Positions 1 to 6,560 of a DNA stretch of 7,500 nucleotides are shown piece after piece. The DNA lies in contig JANYBY010000387.1 in assembly GCA_025360565.1 (NCBI GenBank), positions 1-7,500 on the forward strand, given 5' to 3'. The first letter of the stretch is position 1. Each line of letters starts with the position of its first letter. Both the position numbers and the translations under genes were made by a program. The DNA comes from Bacteroidota bacterium (lineage in GTDB: Bacteria; Bacteroidota; Bacteroidia; B-17B0; Aurantibacillaceae). Under the pieces are notes generated by a model. It searched no databases, had not been told where the DNA came from, and saw nothing but the letters and a program-made list of their open reading frames with translations.

Positions 1-79
1 TATTTTTTTCCGCTTCTCGATATCTTTCCGATTTCAGTTCTCCTCTGCACTTATTACTTTCCTCCGGATCGATCCTCAC
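1..79 (-). other. possible 5' part of a minus-strand reading frame, cut by the window edge
   Basis: A minus-strand frame opens with GTG at 79-77 and stays open to the edge, beginning (M)RIDPEESNKCRGEL and continuing charged and rich in Glu, Lys and Arg. The same frame is also open upstream from an ATG at 121-119, but a TAG at 82-80 lies directly before the GTG. It could therefore be a short gene with a GTG start, a gene broken by one nonsense change, or chance. All three plus-strand frames are also open for about the first 100 bases because the plus strand is pyrimidine-rich, so openness alone proves little. No family was recognised. The purine-rich strand is usually the coding one, which slightly favours minus. 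Confidence 0.2.
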
Positions 80-189
80 CTATTGGTCGCACAAAGAATA
101 AATAGCTTGTTTTTTAACCATGTATTTATGTTCCCTTAATATCGCTATTTGAAGTATCCGTTATTTTTACCGGTCAACACTTCCTTTCA

Positions 190-858
190 ATGAATAGAAG
201 AGAACATTTACGCTTTCTTTTTGCCGGCATTATTTCATTTATAATTACCGCGTGCCGAAAAGATGTTGGTTCCAAGGTTAAAACGTTAAAATTTATTACT
301 GCTTTTCCGCAGAAAGTATACGCTAACGATCAACTGGAATTAAATTGGGCATCAGAAAACATTCCGTTCATTTCGGTAAGCAAAAGAACCGGCAATGGCA
401 ACTGGCAATTAATTGAGGAAAATATCGCGGCAGGAATTGGCAAGTATGTTATTATCCTCCCCACTATGTTTTCAAACAAGGATCCCCTTTCGGTGAAGAT
501 CAGCGGCGATGATCTGGAGGAGATAAGTACTGAGATGCAAACTTACAATACTTTCGTTGTTGAAACTGCCATTCACCCCGAACTTGCAATTGTAGGCGGC
601 ATGAAGAATTTTAATTTCAGCTCAAACGATGTTTTTATAAAACGCGAATCGCCTTCCGGTATAAAATGTTTTTCTTCGGCGTGCACCCATTCAGGGTGCA
701 TCATCAGTTTTATCCAAAGCTCAAACAAATTCAATTGTTCATGTCACGGCTCACAATTTGACGCGAATGGTAATGTGTTGCAAGGGCCTGCACAACTAGC
801 TCTTGGAACTTATTCGTGCGAAACCATTTCAAACGAAAAATTTAGAGTGATCTATTGA
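190..858 (+). CDS. Rieske [2Fe-2S] lipoprotein
   Basis: A 222-residue exported iron-sulfur protein, probably an electron carrier on the periplasmic side of a membrane. The N-terminus has a twin arginine (R3-R4), a hydrophobic stretch at 11-20 and a lipobox ending ITAC with Cys22 as the lipidated residue, so it looks like a Tat-type lipoprotein signal. Residues about 33-105 form an uncharacterised, apparently beta-rich region. The Rieske domain fills the C-terminal half. Box I is CTHSGC (165-170) and box II is CSCHGS (183-188). By family knowledge C165, H167, C183 and H186 bind the cluster, and C170-C185 form the disulfide typical of respiratory-type Rieske proteins. Phe190 sits where high-potential bc1 Rieske proteins have Tyr; Ser188 is kept. 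No quinol oxidase, bc1 or oxygenase subunit lies beside it, so its partner is unknown. ATG 190 is the only usual start between an in-frame stop at 115-117 and the signal; no Shine-Dalgarno is seen. It converges on the envC-like gene with a 16-base gap. Confidence 0.9.
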   Translation: MNRREHLRFLFAGIISFIITACRKDVGSKVKTLKFITAFPQKVYANDQLELNWASENIPFISVSKRTGNGNWQLIEENIAAGIGKYVIILPTMFSNKDPLSVKISGDDLEEISTEMQTYNTFVVETAIHPELAIVGGMKNFNFSSNDVFIKRESPSGIKCFSSACTHSGCIISFIQSSNKFNCSCHGSQFDANGNVLQGPAQLALGTYSCETISNEKFRVIY

Positions 859-859
859 T

Positions 860-891
860 GGTTGTTTTTTCCCTTTAACGCATAAACAACC
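860..891. repeat. inverted repeat between convergent gene ends
   Basis: GGTTGTTT at 860-867 pairs with AAACAACC at 884-891 around a 16-base loop. It starts just after the Rieske stop codon and runs into the last codons of the convergent envC-like gene. It might act as a bidirectional transcription stop, but there is no T-tract after the stem on either strand and the stem has only three G-C pairs, so it is not a standard intrinsic terminator. Confidence 0.25.
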
Positions 892-2233
892 AGCCGCTTG
901 GGTCCATTGTTTTTTGTCCTTTCCAGATCTGAAAATTCATAGATGATTTACTTTCGTCTTCATCGTAAAGAATTGTGCCAATGGGTTGTTTTAAGGAAAC
1001 TTTTTGCCCCATTTTTACTTGCACCGCGGTTAAATTACAATATACGCTTAAATATTCTCCGTGTTTTACAATCACCAATTTTCCGCCGGTTGGCGAAACC
1101 GCAATGCCTGTTACTTCGCCATCAAAAATGGCACGCACCTCTGTGCCTTTCGTAGCGCAAATTTCAACACCGCTGTTAAACATCATAAATCCTTTTATGG
1201 CAGGGTGTTCGTGTTCGCCATATCCTTCGCAAATTACTCCTTTGCCAACGGGCCATGGAAGCTTGCCCCTGTTATTTACAAAATCAACGCTTAGGGCTTC
1301 TTCAGCTTCATTCATCTCCGGTTTTTCAACCTCCACTTTTACCTTGGTAATATTGTTATCGTTATGTGTGTTTACATTGTTCTTTTTATCCTTTACTTTT
1401 TTTATCTTTTCTTCTTTTGCTTTTTTAGCCGCGCTGGCCGTTGCTTCGCTCTTCGCCATTTCTTCGGCACGGCGTTTTATTTCATCGGCTATTAATTTTT
1501 TAATGGCGAGTTGCAATTCAACACTCTCTTGCTTTTTCTTTTCCAGTTCTTTCTTCAATTCCTTTTCTTTTTCCTGAAGCGCGGTCAACACTTGTTCCTG
1601 CTCTCCTTTTTCAGAATCAAGGTTCTTTTTTTCTTCCTCTTCCGTGCCCAGTAAAACATTTTTTTCGTGGCGCTGTTCCTTTAGCTGGTCTATATTGGCG
1701 AGCAATAAAGTTTGGGTCTCAATAATTTCTTTGGCCTGTTTTTTTCTGAAATCAGAATATTGCTGAAAATATTTTAAGCGGGAATATGCCTGGTTAAAAT
1801 CCGACGCCGCAAATACAAACATGAGCTTACTGTACGAATCCTGATTGCGTTGTGCAAAAATAATCATCTTGGCATAATCGGATTTTAGTTTTTCTAAAGT
1901 GTTTTTTAATGTTTGCGATCTTTTTTCGTTGACTTTTATATCTTTATTGATCTCGGCTATCTCGGCATTAATTGTGTTTATTAATTCCTGCCGCATTTCA
2001 ATTTTCATGTTGATGTTTATCAACGCGCCAATAGAAGACCTTTTGTTGGCTTTGGTTTCGTTTAAGATAGAGTTGATCTCGTTGATCTCTTCAGTAATTC
2101 TCTTCTTTTTATTTTCGAGGTCTTTTTTTGACTTTGTGCCTGTTTGAGAAAAGGCAGCGAGAACGAATACAAATAAACAAATTAGGATGAATAATCCTTT
2201 ACTTTGGTTTTTTTTGTACTTGAATTGGGTCAT
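875..2233 (-). CDS. envC: EnvC-like murein hydrolase activator (coiled coil plus degenerate LytM/M23 domain)
   Basis: A 452-residue envelope protein. Residues 12-30 are a hydrophobic export signal or anchor. Residues about 33-125 and 165-285 are strongly charged Lys/Glu heptad-like sequence, typical of the EnvC coiled coil. A low-complexity linker (about 285-315) leads to a LytM/M23 domain at 322-452 that begins GKLPWPVGKG. Every metal or catalytic position of active M23 peptidases is changed: N353 and E357 replace the His and Asp of HxxxD, N400 replaces the His of the YxHL-like motif, and S431 and N433 replace both His of HxH. This is the pattern of EnvC and NlpD, which do not cut peptidoglycan but activate N-acetylmuramoyl-L-alanine amidases during cell separation; that role is inferred by family. 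It is the last gene of the four-gene operon and its start overlaps the preceding gene by 35 bases. ATG 2233 is chosen because the next Met (residue 76) would lose the signal. An annotation as an active M23 peptidase would be misleading. Confidence 0.88.
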   Translation of the reverse strand: MTQFKYKKNQSKGLFILICLFVFVLAAFSQTGTKSKKDLENKKKRITEEINEINSILNETKANKRSSIGALININMKIEMRQELINTINAEIAEINKDIKVNEKRSQTLKNTLEKLKSDYAKMIIFAQRNQDSYSKLMFVFAASDFNQAYSRLKYFQQYSDFRKKQAKEIIETQTLLLANIDQLKEQRHEKNVLLGTEEEEKKNLDSEKGEQEQVLTALQEKEKELKKELEKKKQESVELQLAIKKLIADEIKRRAEEMAKSEATASAAKKAKEEKIKKVKDKKNNVNTHNDNNITKVKVEVEKPEMNEAEEALSVDFVNNRGKLPWPVGKGVICEGYGEHEHPAIKGFMMFNSGVEICATKGTEVRAIFDGEVTGIAVSPTGGKLVIVKHGEYLSVYCNLTAVQVKMGQKVSLKQPIGTILYDEDESKSSMNFQIWKGQKTMDPSGWLFMR

Positions 2234-3095
2234 ACTTTGAAGGGATCTTTAAACTTATTTTTTGCGGTTTATTTTTCTCTATACGAACATACTCAATTTT
2301 AAGGTTCGCTTTTTTCTCTGCCACTATATCAATATCAACATTGTACGGTGCATAAACACTGTCTTTTTGGGTAAAATTTTTATAGTTGGCAATAAAGGTT
2401 CTGTTAGTGCTTGGGTCAATAAATTCATTTTTTATTATCTTATATCCATCAGGGTTAAGGGTAAGGGTTTGTAGGGCCTTTTTCAATTCCGATTCACCCT
2501 GCTGAATCTTTCTTAGCCTGCGCTTACGTTCGGTACTGAGTAAATAATGGCAATTTGCCCTATCGGTTACAGATTTTAACTTAGTTTCCTCGTCAACAAA
2601 CTCGGCGCTGTTACCAAACAATACTGCCTGGATCACATCATAATCCAGATCGGCATGCAGCGCTTCGTTTATAAAGTTAAAATCCCCAACAAAATACGTT
2701 TTGTGAATATAATCCACCATTTTAACCGAATCCTTTGTTATCAGTACACGCGCAACATCAATCAGTCCTCCTATCACTTCAATTTCAACCCAGATAACAC
2801 TGTCTTTTCTTATTTTTACTTTTATATCAAAATTTTCACTTTTACCATCAACCAGCGACTCAACGTTAGCCTTTGCATACACCCACTTGTAATCAAATTC
2901 ATTTTCTTTAACATGTTTAGTGAGCGTTTTGGCACTTTTAAAATCGAGCCTGCATTTGCCCGCCAAGGTATCAGTAACCGTTTGGTTGTTTTCGGTTTTT
3001 ACAATTTTCTTTTTGTGTTTACAGGAAGAGATGATGAACAAAACCATGAAGGTGATCGCCATTAAAAAAAAAGATTTGATCAGGAGCTTAATCAT
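2199..3095 (-). CDS. DUF4292 family outer-membrane-type lipoprotein
   Basis: A 298-residue lipoprotein: hydrophobic signal at about 8-22, lipobox ISSC with Cys25 as the lipidated residue, then a basic tail KHKKK. The mature part alternates beta-strand-like segments. The core at about 94-162 carries the hallmarks I associate with DUF4292, a family common in Bacteroidota: KIRKDSVIWVEIE, then VARVLITKDSV, then KTYFVGDF, then a segment ending LFGN. As I recall, DUF4292 has been grouped with LolA/LolB-like folds that hold lipid acyl chains, so lipoprotein or lipid handling is possible, but no activity is shown here. Translation starts inside the end of the TPR gene (8-base overlap, ATGATTAA) and its own end overlaps the envC-like gene, so all are likely co-translated. 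A run of nine T in the signal-peptide codons (3072-3064) and eight A near the stop are notable. No acidic residues follow Cys25, so surface export seems unlikely. Confidence 0.85.
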   Translation of the reverse strand: MIKLLIKSFFLMAITFMVLFIISSCKHKKKIVKTENNQTVTDTLAGKCRLDFKSAKTLTKHVKENEFDYKWVYAKANVESLVDGKSENFDIKVKIRKDSVIWVEIEVIGGLIDVARVLITKDSVKMVDYIHKTYFVGDFNFINEALHADLDYDVIQAVLFGNSAEFVDEETKLKSVTDRANCHYLLSTERKRRLRKIQQGESELKKALQTLTLNPDGYKIIKNEFIDPSTNRTFIANYKNFTQKDSVYAPYNVDIDIVAEKKANLKIEYVRIEKNKPQKISLKIPSKYDPIQVQKKPK

Positions 3096-4836
3096 TCAGC
3101 TTTTTATCTTTTATTTTTTTTATTAATTCATCCGAACTTCCTCCTGCGGCTTTGGCTTCTTCCCAGTATTTTAAAGCTTCGTTCGTTTTATTTAATTTAA
3201 AAAGTACATCGCCGTAATGTTCTAAAATAGTGCGGTCTTTTGGCCCAAATTTGATCGCGCCGGCCAGCCATGTTTCGGCTTCCTTATATTTTTTTTGCTG
3301 AAATAAAATATACCCGTATGTATCCATGTACTTTCTGTTATCGGGCGATAGATCATTTGCGTGCTTGGCAAGTTTTTCGGCTCTATCCAGATTTTGTTTT
3401 CGCAGCGAGAGGTAATAAGCGTATTGATTGAGTGTAAAAGTGTGGTCCGAATCTATTTTCAACGCGTCGTCAAAGGCTCTGTCCGACTTTTCATATTCTT
3501 TTATTTGAAAATAGGCGTCGCCCATATTATCATAAAAATCCATCATCAATAATTTACTGTCAACAAATTCTAATCCGTCCTTTAACGATTGCGCCGCTTT
3601 TTTATAATTTTTAAGTTGAATGTTGGCGTAACCATTTCTGAAATACAAGCCCGCGCTGTTAGGAAAAAGTTCCATGGCAATGGCACTGATGTGTTCAACC
3701 GAATCATTCCGCCCCAAAATATTATAGGCTATGAGCAATTCATTCCAAACATTAAAATTTCCTTTTTCCTTAAAGGCCGACTTGTAATAATATTCCGCCG
3801 CCTCAGGCACTCTTTTTTCTAACATTAAAAATTTAGCGTAAATGGCGTTTGCATCGGCCGATTCGGAATGAATGTGGACTAAAGTTTTTGCAAGCACCGC
3901 TCCGTTCTCTCTGTAATAACTTCCTTCTTTGCCATCGATCCTATCGTAAAAAGAATTCGCGATAGTGCATTTTGTGGCCGCGTCCAGGTCCGGATTTTGA
4001 AACGCTTTTTTTAAACACTCAAACGCTTCTGCCGTTTTTCCCAGGCCACTGTAATAATCGTGAAGCGCTAAGTTTACAATTGGATTATTGGGCTCGATAG
4101 AAATTATTTTATCGTACATGGCCTTTGCTTTTGCCATTTCGTTCTGCTCAATGTAAAAATCGGCCAGGTAAGAATAATACCTTGTTTCGGTTACATTGGT
4201 GGATGAGAGGCGCAGGAGCTCATCTTCCGCCGTTTCAAATTTTCGTAAACTTTTTAAAAGTTTTGTTTTATTTAAAGTTATCTGCTCGTTAATACCATAA
4301 ATTTTTTCGAGCTCCTCATAAATTTTAAACGCTTTGTCAAACAATCCTAAAATGGCATACTCAATGGCGAGGTCTTCTTTAAAATCGCTTTTGTTCGGAA
4401 AATTTTTTACGAGCGTTTCGCGCACCTTTACCGATAAATTATATTGCTTTAAAATATTGTAACAATCAATTAATAATAATTGATACCATTCGTTCTTTGG
4501 CTCGGCTTGCGCTGCGGACTTTGCGTATAATAGCGCCTGATCGTTCACACCCAATAATTTATAAATGGTGGCTAGTTCGTATTGAACGGCATTGTTATCG
4601 GGACTAATTCTTTTACATTCGCTGAACAGTTTCGATGCTTCTTCCAGATTGCCCTTCATTCTTGCTGCACAGGCATCCACATACATACCATCAAAACGAA
4701 TTTGATTATTAGTTTCAATTTTTCGTTCAATTGTTTCGCGAGTTTTTTCACTGCTTGCTTGTTTTTTGCTTTTGCAGGAAAAAAGAATCAGCATCAATAC
4801 GCAGACCGTTATATATCTCAAATTTTTACTCAACAA
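3088..4836 (-). CDS. tetratricopeptide-repeat lipoprotein
   Basis: A 582-residue lipoprotein made almost wholly of helical TPR units. Hydrophobic signal at 8-19 and lipobox LFSC with Cys21 lipidated, followed by a basic and polar linker to about 45. TPR-like pairs are visible at about 52-117, 152-245, 220-280, 324-356 and 360-395. They are most regular at 396-425 and 431-465 (DNMGDAYFQIKEYEKSDRAF), followed by 466-500, 504-535 and 538-565 (ALKYWEEA). TPR proteins act as binding scaffolds, so this is probably a periplasmic or membrane-facing adaptor for its operon partners; no ligand can be named. The frame has no ATG or GTG between an upstream stop (4860-4858) and the signal, so initiation must be at TTG (4836 or 4833). 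Met15 would destroy the signal peptide. The start lies within the nucleotidyltransferase gene's end (11-base overlap), fitting translational coupling. Confidence 0.88.
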   Translation of the reverse strand: MLSKNLRYITVCVLMLILFSCKSKKQASSEKTRETIERKIETNNQIRFDGMYVDACAARMKGNLEEASKLFSECKRISPDNNAVQYELATIYKLLGVNDQALLYAKSAAQAEPKNEWYQLLLIDCYNILKQYNLSVKVRETLVKNFPNKSDFKEDLAIEYAILGLFDKAFKIYEELEKIYGINEQITLNKTKLLKSLRKFETAEDELLRLSSTNVTETRYYSYLADFYIEQNEMAKAKAMYDKIISIEPNNPIVNLALHDYYSGLGKTAEAFECLKKAFQNPDLDAATKCTIANSFYDRIDGKEGSYYRENGAVLAKTLVHIHSESADANAIYAKFLMLEKRVPEAAEYYYKSAFKEKGNFNVWNELLIAYNILGRNDSVEHISAIAMELFPNSAGLYFRNGYANIQLKNYKKAAQSLKDGLEFVDSKLLMMDFYDNMGDAYFQIKEYEKSDRAFDDALKIDSDHTFTLNQYAYYLSLRKQNLDRAEKLAKHANDLSPDNRKYMDTYGYILFQQKKYKEAETWLAGAIKFGPKDRTILEHYGDVLFKLNKTNEALKYWEEAKAAGGSSDELIKKIKDKKLND

Positions 4837-5836
4837 TTTGTGTATAATCGCTAATACTTAAGTCTAATCCTCTGCCTTTAACCTCAGCGCCAATACCCAG
4901 CATACTGTTTTTAATATTGGCAGAATTTATTTTGGTATTGTTTTGTAAAATAGAATTTTTAATAATGCTATTGTCAATTTTACTGTTGGCGCCAATGCTA
5001 GCGTGCGGACCAATAATTGAATTTATGATCTCGGCATTATCTCCAATATAACAGGGCTCAATAATAACGCTGTTGGTATTTTTTATATTTTTTCCTTTTA
5101 AAAAATCTTTGCCCTTATCAAATTCCAATAGGCGTTGATTGGTGTAAACTGTAGCATCTTTATTTCCGCAATCCAACCACTCGGTAACTTGCCCGGGTTT
5201 AAATTTGGTGCCTTTCGCTTTCATGTTCTCTAAAGCGTTGGTAAGCTGATACTCTCCCTTTTCGGTAATTTTATTATCGAGTAAATATTGCAATTCGCTT
5301 TTTAAATAATCTCCATCCTTAAAATAATAAATGCCAATAATGGCAAGGTCGCTCACAAATGTTTCGGGCTTTTCAACAAAATCCGTAATCACACCATCTT
5401 TATTTAATTTTACAACACCAAACTGACGCGGATCCTCCAATTTTTGCACCCAAATAACCCCTTCTTGTTCGGCGTCCATAACAAAATCTGCTTTAAATAA
5501 TGTATCGGCAAAGGCTATTACGGTTTGCCCCTTAATGGCTTGTTGCGCGCACATAATAGCGTGTGCGGTTCCTAACGCTTCTTCCTGATAATAAATACTC
5601 CCTTTAGCACCTTGGCTTTCGGCCACTTTTATTAAATTTTGTTCAACTTCTTTTCCAAAATCGGGCGCAATTACAAAAGCAATTTCGTTTACTTTTTTGC
5701 CGCATACCTTGGTAATATCTTCCACAAGCCGCTGCACTATTGGTTTTCCGGCAACCGGGATAAGAGGTTTGGCGGTAGTAAGTGTGTGAGGGCGCATGCG
5801 TTTGCCCTTGCCCGCCATGGGGATAATAATTTGCAT
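4826..5836 (-). CDS. sugar-phosphate nucleotidyltransferase with C-terminal left-handed beta-helix
   Basis: A 336-residue cytoplasmic enzyme expected to make an NDP-sugar from a sugar 1-phosphate and an NTP. The N-terminal Rossmann-like nucleotidyltransferase domain (1 to about 240) shows the GxGxRxxPxT signature at 9-18 and Lys23-Pro-Leu. It also has a GTAHA nucleotide/sugar motif at 89-93, Asp111 (FADT) and Asp222 (WLDCGN) as likely metal ligands, and EKP at 155-157. Residues about 250-320 are hexapeptide-like repeats rich in Asn and Ile, predicting a left-handed beta-helix. No acetyltransferase motif stands out, so this part may serve assembly or regulation. The nucleotide and sugar cannot be read from sequence; glucose 1-phosphate or mannose 1-phosphate are the usual options. 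It is first in the four-gene envelope operon, about 15-20 bases downstream of the predicted transcription start. No clear Shine-Dalgarno is present. Confidence 0.9.
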   Translation of the reverse strand: MQIIIPMAGKGKRMRPHTLTTAKPLIPVAGKPIVQRLVEDITKVCGKKVNEIAFVIAPDFGKEVEQNLIKVAESQGAKGSIYYQEEALGTAHAIMCAQQAIKGQTVIAFADTLFKADFVMDAEQEGVIWVQKLEDPRQFGVVKLNKDGVITDFVEKPETFVSDLAIIGIYYFKDGDYLKSELQYLLDNKITEKGEYQLTNALENMKAKGTKFKPGQVTEWLDCGNKDATVYTNQRLLEFDKGKDFLKGKNIKNTNSVIIEPCYIGDNAEIINSIIGPHASIGANSKIDNSIIKNSILQNNTKINSANIKNSMLGIGAEVKGRGLDLSISDYTQIVE

Positions 5837-5856
5837 AATGTTAATTACAAAACATA

Positions 5857-5864
5857 CAAAATTA
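5857..5864 (-). promoter_or_regulatory. candidate -7 box of the envelope operon promoter
   Basis: Read on the minus strand, 5864-5857 is TAATTTTG, a full match to the Bacteroidota -7 consensus TAnnTTTG. It lies 20 bases upstream of the nucleotidyltransferase ATG, giving a short leader. No good TTG is found at the usual spacing upstream (around 5885), so the match rests on one box. This is the only sizeable gap ahead of the operon, as all later junctions overlap. Confidence 0.4.
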
Positions 5865-5899
5865 GCATAAAATACGGATGTTTACATTGTAATATTCGC

Positions 5900-6433
5900 A
5901 TGAATAAAAAATATTTTATAGCTATTATTCCGCCTGAAAATGTGTTTAAAAAAATTGAATCCATTAAGCAGGAATTATTTACTGCCCATGGCCTAAAGGG
6001 CGCCCTGCGCAGTCCCGCGCACATTACCCTGCACCGGCCTTTTGAATGGAAAACCGAAAAAGAAAATGAATTGATACAAACACTCGGGCAATTTATGTTT
6101 GAAAGACGTTTTGTAATCGAGTTAAAAAATTATAATTGTTTTCGGCCACGTATAATTTTTGTAGATGTAAAAAAAAGCGGGGATCTTAACGATCTGCATT
6201 TAAAACTGAGCGGGTACGCACGCCGGCAACTTGGTTTATTTAATGAGGCTGAGGATATGCGCGGATTTAAGCCCCATGTAACCGTTGCATTCAGAGATTT
6301 GAAAAAACAACTCTTTTATAAATTGTGGGAAGGGTATGAAAAGGCAGAGTTTGAAGAAAATTTTGATTTCACAGGCTTTTGCTTGCTAAGACTGGAAACA
6401 AAATGGGAAATAATACATGAATTTAGTATTTAA
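5900..6433 (+). CDS. 2'-5' RNA ligase / 2H phosphoesterase family protein
   Basis: A 177-residue soluble protein with no signal peptide. Two HxTx motifs, H41-ITL-44 and H126-VTV-129, are the paired catalytic signatures of the 2H phosphoesterase superfamily (LigT/ThpR-like, 2',3'-cyclic phosphodiesterase or RNA ligase activities). They are 85 residues apart, and overall length is typical of the family. The N-terminus KKYFIAIIPPENV is a standard family opening strand. The true substrate is unknown; bacterial members may act on tRNA halves or other 2'-5' or cyclic phosphates. The frame is open back to 5639, but that extension lies antisense to the nucleotidyltransferase gene and is not family-like, so ATG 5900 is chosen. 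It is divergent from the envelope operon with a 63-base spacer and has no functional link to either neighbour. A weak TACATTGT at 5883-5890 might be a -7 box, but no -33 partner is seen. Confidence 0.9.
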   Translation: MNKKYFIAIIPPENVFKKIESIKQELFTAHGLKGALRSPAHITLHRPFEWKTEKENELIQTLGQFMFERRFVIELKNYNCFRPRIIFVDVKKSGDLNDLHLKLSGYARRQLGLFNEAEDMRGFKPHVTVAFRDLKKQLFYKLWEGYEKAEFEENFDFTGFCLLRLETKWEIIHEFSI

Positions 6434-6523
6434 ATCCATTCTAAATAAGCCTTTTGCCCTCAAATCCCTGTCATTCCTCAAAAAAACGCATTTAATTCTC
6501 TTTATAAGTCCTCCCAACAAAAC

Positions 6524-6554
6524 TTGATTCTTTGTTTTTTGAATGATACATTTG
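6524..6554 (+). promoter_or_regulatory. predicted promoter of the sdh operon
   Basis: TTG at 6524-6526 and TACATTTG at 6547-6554 are separated by 20 bases. This fits the Bacteroidota primary-sigma promoter (TTG, 19-21 bases, TAnnTTTG) with no mismatch. The start of transcription would fall near 6559-6561, leaving a leader of about 38-40 bases before the sdhC ATG. Both elements lie in the only long plus-strand gap of this half of the window. Confidence 0.6.
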
Positions 6555-6560
6555 CTTTCG

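Noticed and set aside
943..1577. Plus-strand open frames of 70-200 codons opposite the EnvC-like gene
   Set aside because: They are antisense to a well-supported gene whose Lys/Glu-rich coding strand leaves the opposite frames free of stops; their translations are rich in Phe, Ser and Cys and match no family.
2262..3126. Plus-strand frames of 68-136 codons opposite the DUF4292 gene
   Set aside because: Shadow frames of a family-supported gene; their translations are low-complexity Phe, Ile and Tyr-rich strings.
5639..5899. An 87-codon N-terminal extension of the RNA ligase-like gene
   Set aside because: It lies mostly antisense to the conserved start of the nucleotidyltransferase gene, and the 2H phosphoesterase family normally begins with the KKYFIAII strand right after ATG 5900.
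6434..6520. A terminator for the RNA ligase-like gene
   Set aside because: No stable stem followed by a T-tract was found after its stop; only AT-rich sequence with short C-runs.
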